Assembly: GCF_031461075.1 (NCBI RefSeq)
Contig: NZ_JAVKPK010000061.1
Location: 1 to 20,646, forward strand
DNA length: 20,646 nucleotides
Reading direction: 5' to 3'
DNA from: Methanosarcina baikalica
Lineage (GTDB): Archaea > Halobacteriota > Methanosarcinia > Methanosarcinales > Methanosarcinaceae
The stretch's first letter is position 1. Each line of letters begins with the position of its first letter. This document shows, in pieces, positions 6,567 to 14,123 of the stretch. Below the pieces are notes generated by a model. It did no database searches, was not told where the DNA came from, and saw only the letters and a program-made list of their open reading frames with translations. A program made the translations under genes and the position numbers.

Positions 6567-7569
6567 TATTGCACCTCACCGCCCCCCCATTGACCTTTTT
6601 CATTTGGGGAATACCCTGAGAACAGAGAGCTTTCTTTTTGGAGCATCTTTCATAATAGATACATCCGTCAATAACTTCATCCTGCATTGGTTGATGTCCT
6701 TTGATTGCCTGGAATTTGTTTTGTGGAAGGGCATTCCAGAGTGCGCGGGTATATGGGTGCCTTAGACTCTCACCATTATTTTTGAAATCTTCAACGTTAG
6801 CTACTTCCAGAACCGTACCTGCGTAGAATACTGCGATTTTATGGGAGATTTTTAATGCAGCTTCGATATCATGAGTTATAAGTATCACTGCACATCCCTT
6901 ATCTGCCATATCTTTGAAGTAGCTCAGGGTCTCATTCAAAGTTTTTTCATCCAACCCCGGGGTTGGTTCATCCGCAATTATAAGCTTTGAAGAACTTATT
7001 ACGGCAGTGGAAACCAGAACTCTTCGTTTCATCCCTCCTGAGAGCTCATGAGGAAGCATTCTTTCGACCTCGGGTTTTAAATCGTATCTCTGAAAAATTT
7101 CTCTCTGAAGTTCTTTTATTAAGCCTTCGTTTTTCTTTTCAACGCATCCTATTACCTGATTCGAGATTTTCATTAAAGGATCAAGATAGGTTATAGCTTG
7201 TGGAATCAGGGCTATTTCTTTACCTCTCATTTCTTCTTTTCTTTTCTGGGTGAGTTCTTCGCCATCGTATTCGATCTTACCCTCGAGTTTTGCGTTTGAA
7301 GGCAAAATTCCTAAAATTGCATGAGCCAGAAGACTTTTACCGGATCCGCTTGACCCCACGATAGCCAGAATCTCGCCTTTATAAGCCTGGATACTCAAAT
7401 TAGAAATTACTTTCAGTTCAGTTTGTCTAAGTCCTGAGGCATATTGAATGAACGAAAGTGAAAGGTCTTCCACTTTTAATAGAGCTTCATTTTTTTCCAT
7501 TTCTTCAGCAATTGTTTCAAGTCCAGTGATTAACTCTTTTTCAGGGTTTATTTCAGCTTTATTTCCCAT
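6556..7569 (-). CDS. ABC transporter ATPase (DppD/NikD type), first ATP-binding subunit
   Basis: The 337-residue nucleotide-binding protein has Walker A GSSGSGKS (72-79), the Q-loop at Q124 in IPQAITYLDP, signature LSGGM (176-180), Walker B LIIADEPT (196-203) and H-loop ITHD (231-234). The C-terminal oligopeptide/dipeptide-transporter extension is present and has four cysteines (303, 309, 316, 333). That is the pattern proposed to hold an iron-sulfur cluster in DppD/OppD-like proteins. The first 28 residues are a charged N-terminal extension before the usual LLKVEDLSLSF start. The chosen ATG follows GGAG by 10 nt. Position and subunit pattern place it in a PepT/Nik-family importer; the ligand cannot be read from this subunit. 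Confidence 0.9.
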   Translation of the reverse strand: MGNKAEINPEKELITGLETIAEEMEKNEALLKVEDLSLSFIQYASGLRQTELKVISNLSIQAYKGEILAIVGSSGSGKSLLAHAILGILPSNAKLEGKIEYDGEELTQKRKEEMRGKEIALIPQAITYLDPLMKISNQVIGCVEKKNEGLIKELQREIFQRYDLKPEVERMLPHELSGGMKRRVLVSTAVISSSKLIIADEPTPGLDEKTLNETLSYFKDMADKGCAVILITHDIEAALKISHKIAVFYAGTVLEVANVEDFKNNGESLRHPYTRALWNALPQNKFQAIKGHQPMQDEVIDGCIYYERCSKKKALCSQGIPQMKKVNGGAVRCNNAS

Positions 7570-7639
7570 ACTTCACACTCTCCAAATGTAAATCTAACGT
7601 ATTTTTACCCAATTCACTTTTTATCTAACCCGATGAAAT

Positions 7640-8497
7640 TTATTCGTGAGCATTCTTCGGATTCATCAGCTTTCCTAAATTTTCTCCAATCATATCAAAT
7701 GCCAGGACTACAATTAACAGGGATAATCCCGGGAAAAATGCAAGCCACCAGTATCCTGCAGAGAGGTACCTCATAGATTCGGACAGAATTATACCGATTG
7801 CCGGTTCATGTGGGGAGAGTCCGAACCCCAGGAATGTGACTGAAGCTTCGTGTAAAATCGCATGTGGAAACATTAAAATCGTGCCTAATAATATCTGAGG
7901 AACCAGATGAGGCAGAATGTGTTTTGTAGCTATCCACCATTTTGATTTGCCAAGGTTCCTAGAGATCTGAATATACTCCTGGGTTTTCAACTGCTTGATT
8001 TCTGCTCTTACAACTCTTGTTAAGCTTGGCCAATGCGTTAATGCGACTCCGATGATAACTCCTGTTGCTCCTCCTCCCATTCCGATGGAAATGAGAATTA
8101 TTAAAAGAAGATGTGGAATTGAAAGAAAGAGATCTACCAGCCAGGATACAAATGAATCTGCAGTTTTTCCTGCACTTGAAAGTAGTCCTAAAATTACGGT
8201 CAGTACAGTACTAATTGTGGAAGCGAGACTTCCAACTAGTATACTTAGCCCCAGTCCTTTCAGAGTTCTTACAAACATGTCTCTTCCCATCCAATCTGTC
8301 CCGAATGGATGTTCCAGAGAGGGGGCAAGATTTTTAGAGCCAAAATTAGTCTGTAATGAGTCTCCGCCTAAAAACACGCTGGAAATCACGATTGCAAGCA
8401 GTAAAAGTGAGGTGGAGCCTATTATTAGAAGAGTTTTTTGCCTTAGATTTAATCCCCTGAATAATCCCCTGTTAACTGTTACAACAGCAGTACTCAT
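7640..8497 (-). CDS. ABC transporter permease (DppC/NikC type)
   Basis: The 285-residue inner-membrane permease has an N-terminal helix (about 23-45), then the HPFGTDWMGRDMFVR periplasm-side motif (63-77) diagnostic of DppC/OppC/NikC. Four to five further helices follow, with the cytoplasmic EAA loop (ISRNLGKSKWWIATKHILP, about 180-198) that docks on the ATPases. The ATG overlaps the TGA of the preceding permease gene (4 nt), and GGAGG lies 8 nt upstream inside that gene, so the permeases are translationally coupled. The distance to the next ATPase gene is 70 nt. Confidence 0.92.
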   Translation of the reverse strand: MSTAVVTVNRGLFRGLNLRQKTLLIIGSTSLLLLAIVISSVFLGGDSLQTNFGSKNLAPSLEHPFGTDWMGRDMFVRTLKGLGLSILVGSLASTISTVLTVILGLLSSAGKTADSFVSWLVDLFLSIPHLLLIILISIGMGGGATGVIIGVALTHWPSLTRVVRAEIKQLKTQEYIQISRNLGKSKWWIATKHILPHLVPQILLGTILMFPHAILHEASVTFLGFGLSPHEPAIGIILSESMRYLSAGYWWLAFFPGLSLLIVVLAFDMIGENLGKLMNPKNAHE

Positions 8498-9486
8498 ATT
8501 GATGCCTCCTGTTGTCTTATTCTGGGATCAACGAATTCATAGATAATATCAGCAATCAGGTTTCCGAAGAAAACAAATAAAGCACTGAAGATGACTATTC
8601 CCAGAAGCAGAGGTACATCCGATCTCAATCCTGCTGCTACTGCAGCCTGTCCGATTCCAGGATATGAAAATACCTGTTCTACCAGGACTGTGCCTCCAAA
8701 CAATTCACTGAATCCTAAAAACTGCAGGGTAATGGCCGGAAGCGCAACATTTCGAATTCCATGCCTCAATATCAGATCCAGCCCTTTTTCACCTCTTGCT
8801 TTTGCGAATAGGACATAATCACTGGACAGGACTTCGATTAATTTTTCTCGAGTGAACATTGTAATTTTGGCAATATCTAATAAACTCAAAGTTAACGCAG
8901 GAAGAATTAAACGCTTAAACCAATCAAAAAATGTCACATTGTCGGCTGTAACCCCTATAGGCACACTTAATCCTATTGGGAACCAGCCCAAATACACAGA
9001 AAACACCATCATAAACACCAGCGCTAGCCAGAACGTCGGTGCAGCAGCCAAAGCGTAACAATAAGTTTTTATTGCCTTATCTACCCATGTTCCTTGCTTT
9101 GTGCCCGCTATTATTCCTAAAGCAAAACCTAGAATTCCTGCAAAAAGCCAAGAAATCCCCATCAGAACAAGGGAAGCTGCAAATCGTTCTTTAATAACGT
9201 TAATAACTGGAATTCTATAAATCAATGAAGTCCCGAAGTCTCCTTTAAGAATATCTCCAGCCCAGTTCAGGAATTTTTCCTGCGGAGGGGTGTTAACTCC
9301 CCAGTACGCTTCAAGTTGAGCTTTGTGCTCTGCGGTTACTGGCATTTCCCCAATATAAGCTCTAACGGGATCAATAGGTGAAGATTGAATAAGCATGAAA
9401 CTTGCAAAACAAACTACAATCAAAAGGCTTGTCAATCTGAGGGCCTTTTTTCCTATGAAGCCCGCTATTTTATTATTATTTGACAT
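8494..9486 (-). CDS. ABC transporter permease (DppB/NikB type)
   Basis: The 330-residue permease has a first membrane helix at about 12-32 (LTSLLIVVCFASFMLIQSSP) followed by a long external loop containing GEMPVTAEHKAQLEAYWGVN, as in DppB/NikB. It then has five helices, the YLGWFPIG motif and the EAA loop (DYVLFAKARGEKGLDLILR). A GGGAG lies 4 nt before the ATG. It is the first membrane component after binding protein 1, separated by about 160 bp that contain a 23-bp tandem repeat. Together with the downstream permease it forms the channel of the importer. Confidence 0.92.
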   Translation of the reverse strand: MSNNNKIAGFIGKKALRLTSLLIVVCFASFMLIQSSPIDPVRAYIGEMPVTAEHKAQLEAYWGVNTPPQEKFLNWAGDILKGDFGTSLIYRIPVINVIKERFAASLVLMGISWLFAGILGFALGIIAGTKQGTWVDKAIKTYCYALAAAPTFWLALVFMMVFSVYLGWFPIGLSVPIGVTADNVTFFDWFKRLILPALTLSLLDIAKITMFTREKLIEVLSSDYVLFAKARGEKGLDLILRHGIRNVALPAITLQFLGFSELFGGTVLVEQVFSYPGIGQAAVAAGLRSDVPLLLGIVIFSALFVFFGNLIADIIYEFVDPRIRQQEASI

Positions 9487-9564
9487 CTGCTCCCTCGTAC
9501 ATTAATTCTTTTACAATGAAATTCCTTTAACATGACTACTGGTGTAGGAACGATTTTCAGAAAT

Positions 9565-9656
9565 TACAGGATTGATCCCTCGTTGACTACAGGATTGATT
9601 ACTTGCCAACTGCAAGATTAATTACCCACATTTCCAGAATTAATTCCTCATTTCAA
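9565..9656. repeat. four tandem 23-bp repeats
   Basis: Four head-to-tail units of exactly 23 bp lie at 9565-9587, 9588-9610, 9611-9633 and 9634-9656. The shared core is CAGGATTGATTAC (plus strand). The first two units are most alike, and divergence rises toward the binding-protein stop, which lies inside the last unit. The array occupies the gap between binding protein 1 and permease B. Confidence 0.75.
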
Positions 9657-11336
9657 AGCCGAACTGGCTGTGTTTACTCTTTTCCATTCATAGATATTTC
9701 CTAAAACATCCGATCCTGCGTTTCTTTGTGGTGTTCCCATATTCAGGGTTTCATCTGCCATGTAAAGATAATCAATTGTTACTAGCCATAACCAGGTTGC
9801 ATCTCCTGCAGGCCCAAAACCGGTATTTCCGTCATATGCAGCTAACTGCCAGTATTTTGTAGCCTGACCCTGGTCTGTAGACCTTAGAGCGGCTTCCAGA
9901 TATCCATCTACAACAGGATTATTGTAAAGCCCGGGATTTTTGTAGGTATCATCGGCTGCTTTGCTGTGATACTGCAGATAGAGATTAAGAGTGTCTATAC
10001 TGCTGTAAGCGTATAAAACGGCGGAACTGTATTGATTAGCATATATTTCGTCCCAGCTTGCACCTACAAGGTCTATTTTTATGCCTAATTCTCGGGCCTG
10101 TTCGCTTACAGCTACCGATAAAGCTTGCCTTGTCTGGTCCGTAGCAGAATAATATAGCTTAAATTCGGCTTTAGTTCCGTTCTTCTCCCGAATTCCATCG
10201 CCGTCGGTGTCTTTCCAGCCTGCGTTTTCCAGTATTTTTTTGGCTTCTTCGGGATTTGAATCATTAACTTTCGCTTCAGGGTTCCCGAAGTCCCGCTGAT
10301 CTACTCCGGTGTATTCTACGGCTCCTTTTCCGTATATAACTCCTTTAAGCAGGGCTTTTCTGTCGATACCGAGGTTTAAGGCTTTCCGAATTGCTATGTC
10401 TGCTGTGACATTATTGCCTATCGGATCTCCCTGAAGACTTTTTTTGCCGGTATTATTCTGCATAGGGAATGAAACTCCCTGCGCCCTTGCTGCCGGAAGA
10501 GCTACTAACTTATAACCATCTACGGTCTGGTTTGCATGGCTAATTTCAATCTCAGCTACGTCCACATCCCCGGATTTTACAGCTGCAAACGCAGTATCTT
10601 TATCTAAAAATAGCATGGTTATTTTTTTGAAGTAAGGCTTATTTCCATAGTAATTTTCGTTTAATTCGAAGATTGCCTGCTGCCCCTTATCCCATTGTAC
10701 GAATTTATATGGCCCTGATCCGATTGGATTTGACCCATAAGTTTCTTTTTTGTATGCATGTTCTGGCACAATTCCAACATATCTGAGTCTCCATATGAAA
10801 CTGGATTGAGGTTCTTTCAATTCGAATTTAACCGCAGTATCATTTATTGCCGTAGCTTTTTCGAGATTACTCATATCCAGCTCGGAGTTACTTCCAATTG
10901 CCGTATTAAATGTAAATGCCACGTCTTCTGCAGTTAATTTCTCACCGTCTGTGAACCTGACATTATCTCTTATGTTCACAGTCCATACTTTTCCATCCGA
11001 ACTAACCGAATAATTCGTAGCAAGGTCATTTATCATGCTTCCATCGTCAGCTGATTTAAAAAGAGTACTCTGTATCAGTGGCTCGAAATTCACATGACCG
11101 CAACCCCATCCGAGAAGTGGATCAAATCCGGTTTCCGGTTCACCTGTATGCGAATATACATTCACCACTAATTCATCAGAGCCCTGAGAGACTAATTCAT
11201 CCGAACCTTCGGAAACTGATTCACCAGAAACCTGTGATATTGAGCTGGCTCGATTACCCGCTGACGTTAGGATCAAAATAACCGTTATAATTATGACTAC
11301 TGTCCCTGCCAGTAGATACTGTTGATTTTTCTTAAT
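9648..11336 (-). CDS. extracellular solute-binding protein 1, family 5 (NikA/DppA type), AUU start
   Basis: Read from the ATT at 11336 this gives 562 residues. They begin MKKNQQYLLAGTVV (initiator shown as M) with one anchor helix (7-25). An acidic linker with two GSDEL units (44-48, 52-56) follows, then a family-5 binding domain: GEPETGFDP, FEPLIQSTLFK, WTVNIRDNVRFTDGE and GSGPYKFVQWDKGQQAIF. A DTDGDG calcium-type loop lies at 376-381. There is no lipobox cysteine, so the uncleaved helix should anchor it to the outer face of the membrane. GGGAGG (11349-11344) lies 7 nt before ATT, and an in-frame TAA abuts the ATT. The first conventional start (TTG 11276) would remove most of the anchor. GWGCGH (76-81) could touch a metal. 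Nickel or peptide are the likely ligand classes; which one is unproven. Confidence 0.88.
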   Translation of the reverse strand: MKKNQQYLLAGTVVIIITVILILTSAGNRASSISQVSGESVSEGSDELVSQGSDELVVNVYSHTGEPETGFDPLLGWGCGHVNFEPLIQSTLFKSADDGSMINDLATNYSVSSDGKVWTVNIRDNVRFTDGEKLTAEDVAFTFNTAIGSNSELDMSNLEKATAINDTAVKFELKEPQSSFIWRLRYVGIVPEHAYKKETYGSNPIGSGPYKFVQWDKGQQAIFELNENYYGNKPYFKKITMLFLDKDTAFAAVKSGDVDVAEIEISHANQTVDGYKLVALPAARAQGVSFPMQNNTGKKSLQGDPIGNNVTADIAIRKALNLGIDRKALLKGVIYGKGAVEYTGVDQRDFGNPEAKVNDSNPEEAKKILENAGWKDTDGDGIREKNGTKAEFKLYYSATDQTRQALSVAVSEQARELGIKIDLVGASWDEIYANQYSSAVLYAYSSIDTLNLYLQYHSKAADDTYKNPGLYNNPVVDGYLEAALRSTDQGQATKYWQLAAYDGNTGFGPAGDATWLWLVTIDYLYMADETLNMGTPQRNAGSDVLGNIYEWKRVNTASSALK

Positions 11337-11525
11337 TTAGACGCCTCCCATATTTTTACCAGAATCCTGAATATTTAAGCAAGAATTGAACTATTGAGCA
11401 AGGATTTTTAATTGTTACAGATGATCCGGGGATTTTTCTTTTAATAAGACTTTTCAGACTAAATATAACAATAAAATGTTACTTTTTACAACAAAATTAA
11501 TATAACTTTATTAAAACAATTTTAC

Positions 11526-11533
11526 TATAAATA
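11526..11533 (-). promoter_or_regulatory. TATA box of binding protein 1
   Basis: TATTTATA on the minus strand, within GTATTTATAGTAAAAT, matches the box at 13905-13912 in sequence and context. It lies 190 nt before the ATT start, so the mRNA leader would be about 165 nt. Confidence 0.6.
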
Positions 11534-11548
11534 CATTACGAAATTTAT

Positions 11549-11587
11549 GTGTTACTAACTTCTTAGTTTTGAGTAGTTTAGTATTAC
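11549..11587 (-). promoter_or_regulatory. 39-bp dyad operator upstream of binding protein 1
   Basis: Half-sites GTGTTACTAA (11549-11558) and TTTAGTATTAC (11577-11587) form an imperfect dyad, with 25 bp between the outer heptamers. Its TATA-proximal edge is 15 bp upstream of the TATA box. The same architecture, to the base pair, occurs at 13928-13966. A regulator bound here would contact the promoter just upstream of the BRE. Confidence 0.6.
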
Positions 11588-11725
11588 TATATGAGAATCT
11601 CAGTCATTTTTCTGCGTCTATGGATAATTGAAGCATTGAATACTGAAAAATAAGTGTAGATTCTGGCGATCCAAAAGATATCCAAAAATTATTACAATAA
11701 GCGCCTTGCAAGCTAAGGAGCCTTC

Positions 11726-11828
11726 GCGAAATAACTTAGACACTTCTTTATACAGTACTCAACTATTTTCGTAAACAGGCTCATCGATTATAATCTCAAA
11801 ATAATTGTGTGTTGCTTAGGTTATTTCG
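11726..11828. repeat. inverted-repeat pair, possible small MITE remnant
   Basis: CGAAATAAC at 11727-11735 has its exact reverse complement, GTTATTTCG, at 11820-11828. Weaker similarity continues inward (CTTAGACAC against CCTAAGCAACACAC). The 103-bp span holds no frame. Such paired ends around a short AT-rich core suggest a decayed non-autonomous element, but I find no target duplication. Confidence 0.3.
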
Positions 11829-11854
11829 TAACGGGCCCGAACGAATTTACAAAA

Positions 11855-11975
11855 AGAGAGCAGTAATCAAAGATTAGGAAAAGGGATATCAGTACTATCT
11901 AGATTGGAAAAGTGGAAAAAAGTAATCTAAAGATTGAAAATAGAGAAAGCAGTGGTTTAAGATTGAAAAATATAT
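11855..11975. repeat. degenerate tandem repeat, about 30-bp period, four units
   Basis: The array has four loosely similar units with the core AGTAATCTAAAGATTGAAAA. It lies downstream of binding protein 2 and close to its terminator hairpin. The remainder of the 11341-12059 gap is AT-rich leader and promoter DNA of binding protein 1 with no further gene. Confidence 0.45.
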
Positions 11976-12006
11976 TCTAAGCAAATTCGCCAAAAAAAGA
12001 GTCACA

Positions 12007-12028
12007 CTGAGGAGTTTTGCATCCTCAG
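12007..12028 (-). terminator. hairpin terminator of binding protein 2
   Basis: CTGAGGA/TCCTCAG forms a perfect 7-bp stem with an 8-nt loop, 32 nt after the stop on the minus strand. A second palindrome, AAGGAAT-A-ATTCCTT (12046-12060), touches the stop codon. Together they would separate binding protein 2 from the operon of binding protein 1. Confidence 0.55.
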
Positions 12029-12059
12029 CTTTACTAAAAAACTTTAAGGAATAATTCCT

Positions 12060-13736
12060 TTACTGAATTGCAGTTTTATTCGCTGTGCGGTTCCATTCCA
12101 GGATATTACCAAAAATGTCTGCACCGTGAGGCTGTATTTTAGGAATTCCGATATCTAAATCCTCATCCATAATGTACAGATAATCAATAGATGCCAGCCA
12201 CAGCCATGTAGCGTCTCCTTTTTCAGAAAATCCTGTTGTTCCATCCCAGGCAGCCAGTTGCCAGTTTTTATTGGCAGTGTCCTGATCAACACTGGTTATA
12301 GCTGTCCTTAGATAATTATCCACGACCGAATTGTTGTACATTATTACGTTGTTGTAGCTTGAAGGGTCGTAACTTTTGCTGTAGTATTTCAGGTATAAGT
12401 CAGTAGGGTCCAGCGAGCCGAAACCGAAAATTACCGGAGTCGAATGCGCCAGGGTATCAATCTCATCCCAGCTTTTGCCCTCGACTTTAATGTTTATGCC
12501 CAATTTTCTGGCTTCCTCGCTTAATGCAACAGCTAACGCTTGCCTATCCTGTGCATTTGAAGGATATAGTAAAGTAAATTCGGCTTTCAACCCATTCTTC
12601 TCAAGGATGCCGTCGCCATCTGTATCTTTCCAGCCGCTATCCGCTAAAATTTTCCCGGCTTCATCTACATTTCCATCTTCGAATATAGCTTCCTTATTTC
12701 CGAACGGTAATTTGTCCACACCTGTAAATTCTTCTTCACCCTGCCCATTTAATGCGCCGTTAATTAAGGCTTGCCTATCTATTCCAATATTCAAGGCTTT
12801 TCTTATCACAGGATCGGAAGTTACATTGTTCCCGATTGAATAGCCATTTTCCGTTTTCCTGCCTGTATCGGGCTGCATTGGGAAGGTTATTCCACGAGCA
12901 TCAATGGAATTGAGGGACACTATTTTCATTCCATCTACTTTCTCGTTAGCATAAGAAGAAGGAATTTCGGCCAGGTCAACCTGTCCTGATTTCGCCGCCG
13001 CAAAAGCCGTGTCGGACTGCATGAAGAGTAAAGTTAACTTCTTGAAGTAAGGTTTCTGGCCATAATAATCCGGATTTGCTTCAAAGATCGCCTGCTGGCC
13101 TTTATTCCACTGTACGAATCTGTACGGGCCCGACCCTATCGGATTGTCCCCATAAGTTTCATCGTAAGCATGTTCAGGCACAATCCCAAGAACTGCAAGT
13201 TTGTGAATAAAAGTCGCCTGCGGATCGTTTAATTTGAATTCAACCGTGTAATTATCGAGGGCTACCGCATTTTTCAGCACTGAGATATCTACTCCACTCG
13301 AATTTGCAGCGGTATTAAACGTGAAGGCTACATCTCTGGCCGTTAAAGGCACTCCATCATGGAATTTAACGTCATTTCTTATATTAACAGTCCAGGTTAA
13401 TCCATCGTCACTAACAGAATAATTTGTCGCTAAATCATGAATCAGAGACCCATTACTATCTTTTTTAAAGAGGGTGCTTTGAACAAGTGGTTCGCGATTA
13501 TAGCCCCATCCAGTAATCGGGTTAAAACCGGTTTCCGGCTCTCCTCCGTGGGTCCCTACTGCTGCCACCAGTTCAGCCGAGTCTTCGGAAATTAATTCAT
13601 CCGAACCCCCGGAAATCGATTCATCCGAAACCCCCGAAGTCGGGTTGACTGGCTCACCAGTCGGCATGAAAACAAAAGCAGCCACAATAATTACGGCTAT
13701 TGCCCCTATTAAGAAATATTGCTGGGTTTTCTTAAT
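12060..13736 (-). CDS. extracellular solute-binding protein 2, family 5 (NikA/DppA type), AUU start
   Basis: Read from the ATT at 13736 this gives 558 residues. They begin MKKTQQYFLIGAIAVIIV (initiator shown as M), a single anchor helix (7-24), then an acidic serine/glutamate linker with SDESISGGSDELISEDSAEL. The family-5 domain has GEPETGFNP, REPLVQSTLFK, WTVNIRNDVKFHDGV and GSGPYRFVQWNKGQQAIF. It is clearly a paralogue of binding protein 1 and keeps the DTDGDG loop, but it has GWGYN where the paralogue has GWGCGH. AAGGAGGAG places GGAGG (13748-13744) exactly 7 nt before ATT, and an in-frame TAA directly precedes it. The next usable start (GTG 13685) would cut off the anchor. It has its own promoter, dyad and terminator, so it may be expressed separately to deliver a second ligand to the same permease. 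Confidence 0.88.
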   Translation of the reverse strand: MKKTQQYFLIGAIAVIIVAAFVFMPTGEPVNPTSGVSDESISGGSDELISEDSAELVAAVGTHGGEPETGFNPITGWGYNREPLVQSTLFKKDSNGSLIHDLATNYSVSDDGLTWTVNIRNDVKFHDGVPLTARDVAFTFNTAANSSGVDISVLKNAVALDNYTVEFKLNDPQATFIHKLAVLGIVPEHAYDETYGDNPIGSGPYRFVQWNKGQQAIFEANPDYYGQKPYFKKLTLLFMQSDTAFAAAKSGQVDLAEIPSSYANEKVDGMKIVSLNSIDARGITFPMQPDTGRKTENGYSIGNNVTSDPVIRKALNIGIDRQALINGALNGQGEEEFTGVDKLPFGNKEAIFEDGNVDEAGKILADSGWKDTDGDGILEKNGLKAEFTLLYPSNAQDRQALAVALSEEARKLGINIKVEGKSWDEIDTLAHSTPVIFGFGSLDPTDLYLKYYSKSYDPSSYNNVIMYNNSVVDNYLRTAITSVDQDTANKNWQLAAWDGTTGFSEKGDATWLWLASIDYLYIMDEDLDIGIPKIQPHGADIFGNILEWNRTANKTAIQ

Positions 13737-13904
13737 TTAAACTCCTCCTTTCTTTTACTGAGTTAATTATTAGAATCATACTACCCTACCAGTGATGTTT
13801 TCAGTAATTTCTATTATGCAAATAACACATACATAATGAAACATATTACTCTAGTATTACTTTTTTTACTTAAATTAAGATAAATTAAACTAAAATCATT
13901 TTGT

Positions 13905-13912
13905 TATAAATA
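13905..13912 (-). promoter_or_regulatory. TATA box of binding protein 2
   Basis: TATTTATA on the minus strand, within GTATTTATAACAAAAT, is near-identical to the box of binding protein 1. It lies 169 nt before the ATT start, so the leader is about 145 nt. A paired GTAATAC-TAGA-GTAATAT motif (13860-13843) lies in the early leader. Confidence 0.6.
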
Positions 13913-13927
13913 CTTTCCTAAATATAT

Positions 13928-13966
13928 GTAATACTAAATTGGTTGATTTTCTAAATTTAGTAATAC
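13928..13966 (-). promoter_or_regulatory. 39-bp dyad operator upstream of binding protein 2
   Basis: GTAATACTAAATT (13928-13940) and AATTTAGTAATAC (13954-13966) form a dyad with 12 of 13 matching positions. Spacing is 25 bp between the outer heptamers, and the edge is 15 bp from the TATA box. Both values are identical to those of the binding protein 1 promoter. The outer flanks (ACTATAT beyond GTAATAC) are also shared. Confidence 0.65.
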
Positions 13967-14123
13967 TATATACGAGTTTTATTATATTATTGAGTTTTAA
14001 TTGGTCGCTGTCATAGGATGACGAAAATATTTAATACTTTTAACAATTTTAAAAGCAGTCCATATATCATTACGTTAGAGCTCGTATTCTAAATCTATAG
14101 CGAAAATTGACAGGGTGAAACTT

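Noticed and set aside
7995..8546. Plus-strand frame of 183 codons opposite permease C
   Set aside because: The permease on the minus strand has full domain structure and coupling; the opposite frame is a shadow rich in random prolines and isoleucines.
9565..9656. CRISPR array reading of the tandem 23-bp repeats
   Set aside because: Units abut with no spacers, drift in sequence and have no cas genes nearby.
11276..11336. Conventional TTG (11276) or GTG (13685) starts for the binding proteins
   Set aside because: They would remove most of the membrane anchor and have no Shine-Dalgarno at a useful distance. The AUU codons have one at exactly 7 nt in both genes.
11549..11587. Direct assignment of the dyad to NikR
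   Set aside because: The half-site spacing does not match the known E. coli NikR operator and no nikR gene is present, so only a generic operator is claimed.
12475..12843. Plus-strand frame of 122 codons within binding protein 2
   Set aside because: It is an antisense shadow of the binding-protein gene, with no ribosome binding site and no recognisable motif.
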